Shown here: one piece after another, positions 51,375-57,706 of the stretch
Numbering within the stretch: position 1 is the first letter of the stretch
How the letters are laid out: each line of letters begins with the position of its first letter
Source: Bacteroidia bacterium
Lineage (GTDB): Bacteria; Bacteroidota; Bacteroidia; Bacteroidales; CAJPTX01
Direction of reading: 5' to 3'
Length of the DNA stretch: 57,706 nt
Assembly (NCBI GenBank): GCA_905373665.1
Contig: CAJPTV010000001.1
Span: 1-57,706, forward strand
Notes under the pieces: model-generated
What the model saw: the letters and a program-made list of their open reading frames with translations, nothing else
Databases searched by the model: none
Told to the model about the DNA's origin: nothing
Made by a program: the position numbers and the translations under genes

Positions 51375-51884
51375 TTATAGCAAACTTTTTACAGCTGCTA
51401 GCGCCGCCTCGTAATCGGGCTCGTGCGTCACCTCGGGTACATACTCTACGTAACGTACTGTACCAGTGCCATCTATCACCACTACGCCACGTGCGAGGAG
51501 GCGAAGCCCATTCATCACAAAACCGTAATTCATACCAAAAGAGAGGTCGCGGTGGTCGGAGACCATGGTCAGCCGATCGATGCCGTTTGCTCCACAATAG
51601 CGTCCGAGCGCAAAGGGAAGGTCGCACGAGATGGCGAAGATATGCACCTTCTTGTCGAGCTTGCTTGCTTCGGCATTAAAGCGACCTGCCTGCATCGAAC
51701 AAACGGGAGTATCGATAGAGGGGAATATGCTCAGGACGTAGATATTCCCGTCGCCGCCCTTGAAGTTCACGGGCTTCATATCGACACCCACGCCTGCGAA
51801 CTCGGGGGCTTTAGCACCTACCTTGATTTCGTTACCCAAAAGCTCCATATCGCCGCCTGCGAAGAGTACCTTGTGTTGTGACAT
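51375..51884 (-). CDS. tpx: thiol peroxidase (2-Cys peroxiredoxin)
   Basis: Tpx reduces hydroperoxides with electrons from thioredoxin. The 169-residue protein has the peroxidatic Cys in IFPSIDTPVCSMQ (about 61) and the resolving Cys in RYCGANGI (about 95), plus family segments GNEIKVGAKAPEF and GLLARGVVVID-like GLRLLARGVVVIDGTG. An extra Cys lies in AISCDLPFA, where most homologues have Ser or Met. It lies upstream of fabG in the same direction. Confidence 0.94.
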   Translation of the reverse strand: MSQHKVLFAGGDMELLGNEIKVGAKAPEFAGVGVDMKPVNFKGGDGNIYVLSIFPSIDTPVCSMQAGRFNAEASKLDKKVHIFAISCDLPFALGRYCGANGIDRLTMVSDHRDLSFGMNYGFVMNGLRLLARGVVVIDGTGTVRYVEYVPEVTHEPDYEAALAAVKSLL

Positions 51885-51951
51885 TGCCGTATCAGTATTT
51901 AAGTTTACGACTATAGGAACACTTTTCTACCCTACTTTGTTTACACGGCTA

Positions 51952-52830
51952 CTAGAAACCAAATGCTCCGTTGTGGTTCTTCCACTTGTCACGCGCGGGG
52001 ACGGGCGAGAGGATATTCCAATGCTCGACCACCTTCCCCCCCGCAATGCGGAAAAGGTCATAAAGCGCCAGCGGCATCCGTTCCGATTCACGTTCGGTGA
52101 TGAGTAGGACATAGTCGCCGTCAGCCAATACCTTGTGGATACGGGTCGGCGTAAACGAGGAGTCTTCCTTGGCGAGCTCAGCCATGTAGGTTAAGAGCCC
52201 CTCTTGGATATAAGGGTTATGCTCGGTGTACTGATCTGGGTCCATGAACTGGATAAAGCGCTCATAGTCTGGATCGAGGAGCACCTCCTTAGCCAGTCGG
52301 TTCACAAGGGCGCGGTTCTCCTCCGTCTTGTCCCGATCGGTTACGGGGAGCACCTTCCCCACAAAGGTTTCCAAATCTGCCTCGTTTTTAGGGGTGGGGA
52401 AACGAACGGCATTGTCCCAATGCTCTACGATAAGCCCATCGGCAAAGCGAAAGACATCGAAGGAGAGCTCGGTGGTGTCAGCATACTTCGTGAGCGTTTG
52501 CGTGAAGACGAAATCGCCATCTTGGAAGGTACGCAAGACCTTCACCGTAGGCTTTACAGCAGCCGAGGCTTCAATCGCTTGGCGTAACCCGTCCACTCCA
52601 TCAGCCACGGCGAGGTCGTGTTGTTTGTACTGCGTAGGGTGTATGCTACGCAGTGGCGCAGTATCGCCTGTTTGAAAGGCATTGAGGACGGCCTCTGCTT
52701 GTTGCTGTGGCATCATCTGCTTCGTGTCGGTTGAAGTGGCTGTAGGAGTGGCAGAATTGCTCGGTGTCGTGTTGTTCGTACAGCTCCAGAAGAAGAGGAG
52801 CGGCAAAAAAGAAAACAAAAGATAACGCAT
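51952..52830 (-). CDS. lipoprotein with two SnoaL-like domains
   Basis: The 292-residue product begins with a lipoprotein signal peptide (MRYLLFSFLPLLFFWSC, lipobox Cys17) followed by a Ser/Thr-rich linker. Two copies of a SnoaL/NTF2-like domain follow (about 40-155 and 165-285): HPTQYKQHDLAVADG matches MDPDQYTEHNPYIQEG, and FDVFRFADGLIVEHWD matches YDLFRIAGGKVVEHWN. The fold binds small hydrophobic ligands or forms enzymes; no catalytic set can be claimed. It starts three bases after the MlaD-like gene stops, so it may act with that lipid-transport protein. Confidence 0.82.
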   Translation of the reverse strand: MRYLLFSFLPLLFFWSCTNNTTPSNSATPTATSTDTKQMMPQQQAEAVLNAFQTGDTAPLRSIHPTQYKQHDLAVADGVDGLRQAIEASAAVKPTVKVLRTFQDGDFVFTQTLTKYADTTELSFDVFRFADGLIVEHWDNAVRFPTPKNEADLETFVGKVLPVTDRDKTEENRALVNRLAKEVLLDPDYERFIQFMDPDQYTEHNPYIQEGLLTYMAELAKEDSSFTPTRIHKVLADGDYVLLITERESERMPLALYDLFRIAGGKVVEHWNILSPVPARDKWKNHNGAFGF

Positions 52831-52833
52831 TGA

Positions 52834-53736
52834 CTAGAATATTGAGAAATTAAAATAACGACGCGGATTTTGTTTTACCTCGGCTAAGATAGAGTCGAGG
52901 GCTCGGACGGTGGTTTGAAAGTCGTAGTAAAGCTGATCATCTTGCAGGAGCTTCCCCATAGCCCCCTCCCCTGCCTGCATCCGTTGCAAGAGCTGTGAGG
53001 CTGAAGCCAACAGTGTATCCGAACGTCGGATAGCCCCTGCAAGCGAGGGCTGGAGAGAGTCCAGTGCACTTTCCCACCGTCGACCGATTTGTGCCACCTG
53101 TCCGTTAATGGTCTTAAGCGAAGCGTTCGCATTCTCCATCGTGACAGGAAAAGCCTCGGCTGAGCGGCGGAGGTTAGAAAGCAAGGCGTAGGTCTCGGCA
53201 TAGAGCGACTCGGCACGTTCGTTCGTGAGGCTCTTTTCCGCCACACGTAGTACCTGTTTGAGCGAGCGCACCACCGTGTCGACGTGTGAGAGGAGAGGCC
53301 CCACCTGCGTGGAGAACGTCTGGGTATACGTCATCTCGGTAACCCCAGGGATCGTATCGCCAGGCGCAAGATAGGGTCCGTTACCATACGCCTCGTGAAG
53401 GCGGACGATGCTCCCGCCAATGAGCCCCGCATTGGCAATCTCTGCCCGTGTGGTGTGTTGCAAACGTATTTCTTGGGGAAAGGAGAATTGCGCGCGGATG
53501 CGCCCCGTGCCATCGTTGACAAAGGTAAGGTCGGAGACGCGCCCGACGGTCAGCCCATTGATGGTGATGCGGTTGGTGACGTAGAGCCCGCCGATGTCAT
53601 TGAAATAGGCATAGTAGTAGCAGTTGCTACTGAAGAAATTTTGCCCCTTAAGGAACTGGTAGCCCACGACGCCCGCCACCAGCACGAGAAGGGTAAAAAT
53701 GCCAATAAACCAAGTTTGTCGGGAGCGTTTCTGCAT
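52834..53736 (-). CDS. mlaD: MCE-domain (MlaD-like) lipid-transport protein
   Basis: The 300-residue protein has one N-terminal membrane helix (about 9-27) and an MCE domain (about 38-120) with YAYFNDIGGLYVTNRITING and VGRVSDLTF, then a long helical C-terminal part (about 140-290). MlaD forms a hexameric ring bound to the MlaFE ABC transporter and moves phospholipids between membranes. mlaE and mlaF are not in the window, common in Bacteroidota. It lies between the amidase (12 bases) and the SnoaL lipoprotein (3 bases). Confidence 0.9.
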   Translation of the reverse strand: MQKRSRQTWFIGIFTLLVLVAGVVGYQFLKGQNFFSSNCYYYAYFNDIGGLYVTNRITINGLTVGRVSDLTFVNDGTGRIRAQFSFPQEIRLQHTTRAEIANAGLIGGSIVRLHEAYGNGPYLAPGDTIPGVTEMTYTQTFSTQVGPLLSHVDTVVRSLKQVLRVAEKSLTNERAESLYAETYALLSNLRRSAEAFPVTMENANASLKTINGQVAQIGRRWESALDSLQPSLAGAIRRSDTLLASASQLLQRMQAGEGAMGKLLQDDQLYYDFQTTVRALDSILAEVKQNPRRYFNFSIF

Positions 53737-53748
53737 CGGTTGTAGTGT

Positions 53749-54963
53749 TTATATCGCGACCTTCTTCTCGCCCTCGAAGGCAACAAGAAAGGCGTCTGGG
53801 AAGTTGCGGCGCACCTTGACAAGGTGCGTCTTCGCAGCCTCTATGTCGGTATATTCGCCCGTGTAGTAACGGTAAAGCTTCCCCTCCTTGCGTTCGCGTA
53901 GGTCGGGGTAGAGTTTATGTAAACGGTGCTGTGGCGGGATGGAATTGCTGAGCGTGGCCACCTGTATGCGGTAACGTCGCCCACTGGCAGGTGTTTTGCC
54001 TTTCCCCTTTTCCTCGGGGTTGGATTTGGCTACATTCTTACCCGTGGCGTTGTTACTATTGCGCAACGAGTCTTTTTTCGCTGACGGCGGGGGTGTCGTG
54101 TCGACCTTCTTGGGCTCGGGCGGGCGGATCACCACCAGCGGCTGTGAGGCGTGCGCATCCCACTTCTTCTTGTAAGCAGCAAAGGCGTTGAAGATGGCCT
54201 TGGCGAGCTCCTGCTGCCCCTTCTCCGAAAGGAGGTATTTTTCCTCCTTAGGGTTGCTCAAAAAGCCAAGCTCGATAAGCACAGAAGGCATACTGCTTTT
54301 GTAAAGCACGAGGAAGCCCGCCTGCTTGACCCCACGGTCAAAACGCTGAAGCGAAGAGGTGAACTGCCCTTGAATGCCCGTCGCAAGCTCGAGGCTCTGG
54401 TCTAAAAAGACGTTTTGCATGAGGGAGAAGATCATGAACGACTCGGGCGACTTGGGGTCGTACCCCTCATACTTGGTGGAATAGTCCGCCTCGTAAGAGA
54501 TTACCGAGTTCTCGCGCTGCGCCACCTCAAGGTTCGACTTGGAGGTGTGCAGCCCCATCACGAAGGTCTCAGTACCGACGGCAGCAGTAGAGCCCGCCGC
54601 ATTGCAGTGAATGGAGATAAAAAGGTCAGCTTTGCACTCGTTGGCAATGGCGGTGCGCTGGTTGAGCTCTATGAACTCGTCGGTCTCGCGGGTGAAAACG
54701 ACCTTAAGGTTGGGGTATGCCTCGCGCACCAGCTTACCGAGCTTAAGCGCTACGGCGAGCGTTACATTCTTCTCTTGGGAGTTCTTTCCCTCCGTGCCCG
54801 GGTCTTTGCCGCCATGTCCGGCATCAATGACGATTGTCGAAAGAAGGTTGTTGGTATCCGTACGCTGCGCCGCGGCACAGTGTACGAAAAGGCACACTGT
54901 GCAGGTAAGAAGGAGGGTATAGGTGGCGGCTTTGAGGTTGAACAACGGCGTGTATCGCAGCAT
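53749..54963 (-). CDS. N-acetylmuramoyl-L-alanine amidase with SPOR-like C-terminus
   Basis: The 404-residue exported protein cuts the amide between MurNAc and L-Ala during septum splitting. After the signal peptide (about 10-32) is the Amidase_3 domain (about 42-270) with VIDAGHGGKDPGTEG, FTRETDEFIELNQRT, ISIHCNAAGS and VLIELGFLSNPKEE, giving the zinc ligands His, Glu, His and the catalytic Glu. A Pro/Lys-rich linker (about 285-325) leads to a SPOR-like domain (RYRIQVATLSNS, YYTGEYTDIEAAK) that would bind denuded glycan at the septum. It heads the operon with mlaD and the SnoaL lipoprotein and is divergent from the LptD-like gene. Confidence 0.93.
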   Translation of the reverse strand: MLRYTPLFNLKAATYTLLLTCTVCLFVHCAAAQRTDTNNLLSTIVIDAGHGGKDPGTEGKNSQEKNVTLAVALKLGKLVREAYPNLKVVFTRETDEFIELNQRTAIANECKADLFISIHCNAAGSTAAVGTETFVMGLHTSKSNLEVAQRENSVISYEADYSTKYEGYDPKSPESFMIFSLMQNVFLDQSLELATGIQGQFTSSLQRFDRGVKQAGFLVLYKSSMPSVLIELGFLSNPKEEKYLLSEKGQQELAKAIFNAFAAYKKKWDAHASQPLVVIRPPEPKKVDTTPPPSAKKDSLRNSNNATGKNVAKSNPEEKGKGKTPASGRRYRIQVATLSNSIPPQHRLHKLYPDLRERKEGKLYRYYTGEYTDIEAAKTHLVKVRRNFPDAFLVAFEGEKKVAI

Positions 54964-54985
54964 CCGTTACCAATTGAAATTGCAC

Positions 54986-54993
54986 TACCTTTG
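54986..54993 (+). promoter_or_regulatory. -7 box of the LptD-like gene
   Basis: TACCTTTG, 21 bases upstream of GTG 55015. It supports that start over the longer open frame, which runs antisense through the amidase gene. Confidence 0.6.
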
Positions 54994-55014
54994 CCCACCA
55001 AAGGGGGTTCACTT

Positions 55015-57603
55015 GTGAACGGCGCAAAGATACGATTATTCTTTCAGCTCTCGCTCTTACGGCTCGGATGCTTGGCACTCGGGGTGGTAGGAGGCTGTGG
55101 CGTGGCACAGGCACAACCCACAGAGCCCCCCACTCGCGACACCGTAGTGCGCGTAACGGAAAGCGTAGGAACGCTAGACGCCAAAATCTCCTCCCACGCC
55201 TCCGACTCCATGACCTACGACCTCCGACGGCGGACGGTCTCCCTCCAAGGGAAAGCCAAGCTCGTTTACAAAAGCCAACAGTTTGAAGCAGAGTGCATCG
55301 ACATCGACCTCAACGAGCGCCAACTCTTTGCGCGAGGAGTAAAAGACTCTACGGGTAAGACGACGGGTGACCCGATCTTTACCGAAGGGAGTGACAAGTA
55401 TACGATGACCGACATCCGTTACAACTTCATTACCCGCAAGGCGCGCATCACAGGGGTCATCACCACGGTACAAGAGGGCTACCTCCACGGCGAGGTGATT
55501 AAGAAGATGCCCAACGACGTTATCTACGTGGGCGACGGCAAGTTTACCACCTGCGACCTCAAACACCCCCACTTCTACCTCGCCCTCACGCGGGCGAAGG
55601 TCATCCCCAATGATAAGATTTTTACCGACCTCGCCTACCTCGTTATCGCCGACGTCCCTGCCCCGATCGGCATCCCCTTTGGCTTCTTCCCCAATACGAG
55701 CAAGCGCTCGTCGGGGATCATCCCCCCCGAATATGGCGAGGAGCAGGCGCGTGGCTTCTTCCTTCGCAACGGGGGCTTTTACCTCGGTCTGAACGACTAT
55801 TTTGACCTCACCGTCCTCGGGGGCTACTACACCCGCGGGTCGTGGGATGCGAGTCTTGCGACCAACTACAAACTTCGTTACAAGTTCTCCGGACGCTTAG
55901 GCTATGCCTACTCTTACATCGCCTCGGGGCAGGAGAATACCCCCGAGCGCTCCATTCACTCCAACTACCGCATCACGTGGAGTCACACGCAAGACAGGGC
56001 ATGGAATCCGAACTCGACCTTCAACGCCAACGTCACCTTCGGTTCGTCCTCCTACAACCGTTTTAACGCACGGAATGCGCAGGACTTCCTCTCGAACCAG
56101 ATCATGTCGTCGGTTGCCTACAGTCGTTCCTTTCCCGGCAAGCCTTTTAACCTAAGCGTAACCCTAAACCATTCGCAGAACTCGCGCGACAGTATCGTAG
56201 ACCTGCGCGTGCCGACGGTAGCCTTCAACGTGCAACGTATTTACCCCTTTAAGCGGAAAAATGCGGTAGGGGCACAACGGTGGTACGAGCGGATCGGGGT
56301 CACCTACAACACGGCGTTGCAGAACTCCGTCCGCATCAAAGAACAGCAGCTCTTTACCCCCGAGATGCAGAAGCGCCTTAAGAACGGGCTGCAGCACCGT
56401 GCGAATGCATCGACCTCGTTTACCCTGCTCAAGCACATCAACTTATCGCCCTCGGTGAGCTATAACGAGAACTGGTATATCCGCACTACGCGCTATCACT
56501 GGGATGCGGCGCAAAAGAAGCCCGTTCTCGACACCGTTAATGGATTTGCCCGCACTTGGTATTATTCGACGGGTTTGGGGCTTTCTACGAAGCTTTACGG
56601 TATGTATGCGTTTATTCCTCAGAGTCCCATCAAGGCGATTCGTCACGTAATGACGCCCTCGGTCTCGCTCTCCTACCACCCCGATTTTAGCGACCCGAAG
56701 TATGGGATGTATGGGAGCGTGCAAAAGAACGAGGCAGGCGAGGCGATGCGCTACTCCTATTTTGCGAACACCATCTACGGCGGAGCGCCTGCGGGCGAGT
56801 CGGGAGCAATCTCCTTCTCGCTGGGCAACAACTGGGAGATGAAGCTACGGGGCAAGCCCAAATCGCCGCAGGATACGGCGAAGGTAGAGGACAAGAAGAT
56901 CCCCCTCTTGGAAAGTCTCAACTTTAGCAGTGGGTATAATTTCCTTGCTGATTCGATGGGTTGGTCGCCCCTCTCCGTCTCGGCACACACCAACTTCCTG
57001 AGCTTTCTCAACCTCTCGGGCAATGCTAGCTTTTCGCCCTACAGTGCCGACGAGAATGGTCGTATCTTCAACGAGTATTATGCGAAGCGGCACGCCTGGC
57101 CCGTACGTTTTGAACGGGTGAGTATGAGTGCTTCCTTCTCGCTCAACAAGGTTTTAGGCTTCAAGGGCGACGACCTACAGACCACCTACGTGAGTTACCT
57201 CCCGGGCTACATCCCTTACGACAGGGCGACGGGTGAGGACTTCCTCGTGCAGCGTTACGATGCTTTTACTGCTCCGTGGAATGTATCGGTGAACTACAAT
57301 TTCTCTTACTCGAAGTCTGGGAGTCGGCGTTCGAGTTTACAGTCATTATCGTTCTCGGGGAGTGTGACCTTAGCCAAGGACTGGCAGGTCTCTCTCTACT
57401 CGGGTTACGACTTTGTCGCCGAGCAGTTTAGCACGACCTCTGTGAGTATCTCTCGCGACCTCCACTGCTGGAACATGTCGCTCAACGTCGTTCCCTTTGG
57501 TCAGATGCGCAGTTACAGTTTCCGCATTGGTGTGAACTCCGGGGTACTCAATGACCTGAAGTATCAGAAGAACAAGAGCTACATCGACAACCTCCTGCGC
57601 TAG
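55015..57603 (+). CDS. OstA/LptD-like outer-membrane protein (putative LPS assembly)
   Basis: The 862-residue product has a GTG start and a signal peptide (hydrophobic 10-30, then AQAQPTEPP). It carries an N-terminal OstA/LptA-like beta-jellyroll region (about 50-190, MTYDLRRRTVSLQGKAKLVY and FTTCDLKHPHFYL, with the two-Cys region weak) and a long beta-barrel (about 230-862) rich in aromatic strands. DVPAPIGIPFGFFPNTSKRS matches the conserved barrel-entry segment of LptD proteins. In other bacteria LptD inserts LPS into the outer leaflet with LptE. Bacteroidota LptD-type proteins diverge strongly, so the family is likely but function is inferred. It is divergent from the amidase gene, 51 bases apart. 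Confidence 0.87.
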   Translation: MNGAKIRLFFQLSLLRLGCLALGVVGGCGVAQAQPTEPPTRDTVVRVTESVGTLDAKISSHASDSMTYDLRRRTVSLQGKAKLVYKSQQFEAECIDIDLNERQLFARGVKDSTGKTTGDPIFTEGSDKYTMTDIRYNFITRKARITGVITTVQEGYLHGEVIKKMPNDVIYVGDGKFTTCDLKHPHFYLALTRAKVIPNDKIFTDLAYLVIADVPAPIGIPFGFFPNTSKRSSGIIPPEYGEEQARGFFLRNGGFYLGLNDYFDLTVLGGYYTRGSWDASLATNYKLRYKFSGRLGYAYSYIASGQENTPERSIHSNYRITWSHTQDRAWNPNSTFNANVTFGSSSYNRFNARNAQDFLSNQIMSSVAYSRSFPGKPFNLSVTLNHSQNSRDSIVDLRVPTVAFNVQRIYPFKRKNAVGAQRWYERIGVTYNTALQNSVRIKEQQLFTPEMQKRLKNGLQHRANASTSFTLLKHINLSPSVSYNENWYIRTTRYHWDAAQKKPVLDTVNGFARTWYYSTGLGLSTKLYGMYAFIPQSPIKAIRHVMTPSVSLSYHPDFSDPKYGMYGSVQKNEAGEAMRYSYFANTIYGGAPAGESGAISFSLGNNWEMKLRGKPKSPQDTAKVEDKKIPLLESLNFSSGYNFLADSMGWSPLSVSAHTNFLSFLNLSGNASFSPYSADENGRIFNEYYAKRHAWPVRFERVSMSASFSLNKVLGFKGDDLQTTYVSYLPGYIPYDRATGEDFLVQRYDAFTAPWNVSVNYNFSYSKSGSRRSSLQSLSFSGSVTLAKDWQVSLYSGYDFVAEQFSTTSVSISRDLHCWNMSLNVVPFGQMRSYSFRIGVNSGVLNDLKYQKNKSYIDNLLR

Positions 57604-57706
57604 GGGGGCGCTAAGGGCGGACGAGCCGGGGTTATGGAGGGGCGAGGGAAGATCACATCGACGCCGCCTTGCGGCGAGGGCGTAGCATGCTGCGCCCCTA
57701 CAAAAA
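57604..57706 (+). repeat. full copy of the dispersed block A plus hairpin module (cut by window end)
   Basis: Block A reversed (GGGCGCTAAGGGCGGACGAG) is followed by a spacer, GATCACATCGA, the hairpin CGCCGC-ctt-GCGGCG (57662-57676), the hairpin GGCGTAGC-at-GCTGCGCC (57679-57696) and the end CCCCTACAAAAA. Part order matches the 47.6-kb and 49.9-kb copies. It starts right after the LptD-like gene stop codon. Confidence 0.7.

Noticed and set aside
54415..55014. N-terminal extension of the LptD-like frame (1062 codons in all)
   Set aside because: This part runs antisense through the amidase gene, has no family likeness, and lies upstream of the promoter box at 54986 and the signal peptide.

Overview
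The window (57.7 kb, roughly 52-54 % GC by eye) is ordinary chromosome of a Bacteroidota bacterium, most likely Bacteroidales and close to Porphyromonas. The evidence is the Bacteroidota promoter signature (-7 box TAnnTTTG, found upstream of about 18 genes, twice with a TTTG -33 box at exactly 20 bp), a MurF-Alr fusion gene, a CHU_C-domain protein, a four-gene Na+-pumping methylmalonyl-CoA decarboxylase cluster, methionine gamma-lyase, and an OstA/LptD-type outer-membrane protein. The genus is an inference; no rRNA or tRNA gene was seen.

Layout. 1-1000: 3' end of a cytosine-C5 DNA methyltransferase that runs into three tandem 37-bp repeats, then a thymidylate kinase gene broken by one frameshift. 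1050-5075 (+): AI-2E-type permease, a small CHU_C-domain exported protein and pheT. 5280-10340 (-): pepD, queG and alaS. 10550-12420: an AT-rich island with a metallo-beta-lactamase-fold hydrolase and a decayed IS30 transposase. 12480-15750 (-): outer-membrane barrel, EamA permease, DUF1573 protein and a RhuM-like protein. 15860-20330 (+): MMPL/RND permease coupled to a LolA-like protein, then an MFS permease. 20350-33330 (-): murB, pckA, thiS-thiC, EamA permease, megL, mmdA-mmdD-mmdC-mmdB, a 514-bp non-coding gap, then a pRiA4b-ORF3-like gene coupled to miaA. 33500-37665 (+): nadB and murF-alr. 37670-54965 (-): holB, waaA, NYN-CSD protein, C69 peptidase, recG, GT2, a small membrane protein, trmD, deoxyhypusine-synthase-like gene, agmatinase, a truncated AAA/PD-(D/E)XK remnant, fabG, tpx, and an amidase-MlaD-SnoaL lipoprotein operon. 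55015-57603 (+): LptD-like protein.

The genes group functionally: cell envelope (murB, murF-alr, waaA, amidase, MlaD, LptD-like, MMPL plus LolA-like); amino-acid and succinate/propionate fermentation (pepD, C69 peptidase, megL, pckA, mmd cluster); translation and tRNA modification (pheT, alaS, queG, miaA, trmD); polyamine metabolism (agmatinase plus DHS-like); cofactors (thiS-thiC, nadB).

The least expected content is non-coding. A dispersed repeat (block A of about 40 bp, a spacer, then two hairpins ending in CCCCTACA) occurs at 47.6, 49.9-50.0 and 57.6 kb, with partial copies at 43.1, 47.8 and 49.85 kb. The 47.6-kb copy is bounded by 15-bp inverted repeats and looks like a MITE. Other points for a second look are the tandem repeats at the methyltransferase end, the tmk frameshift, the Cys/His-rich insertion in the AT-rich hydrolase, and the 514-bp gap upstream of the decarboxylase operon.
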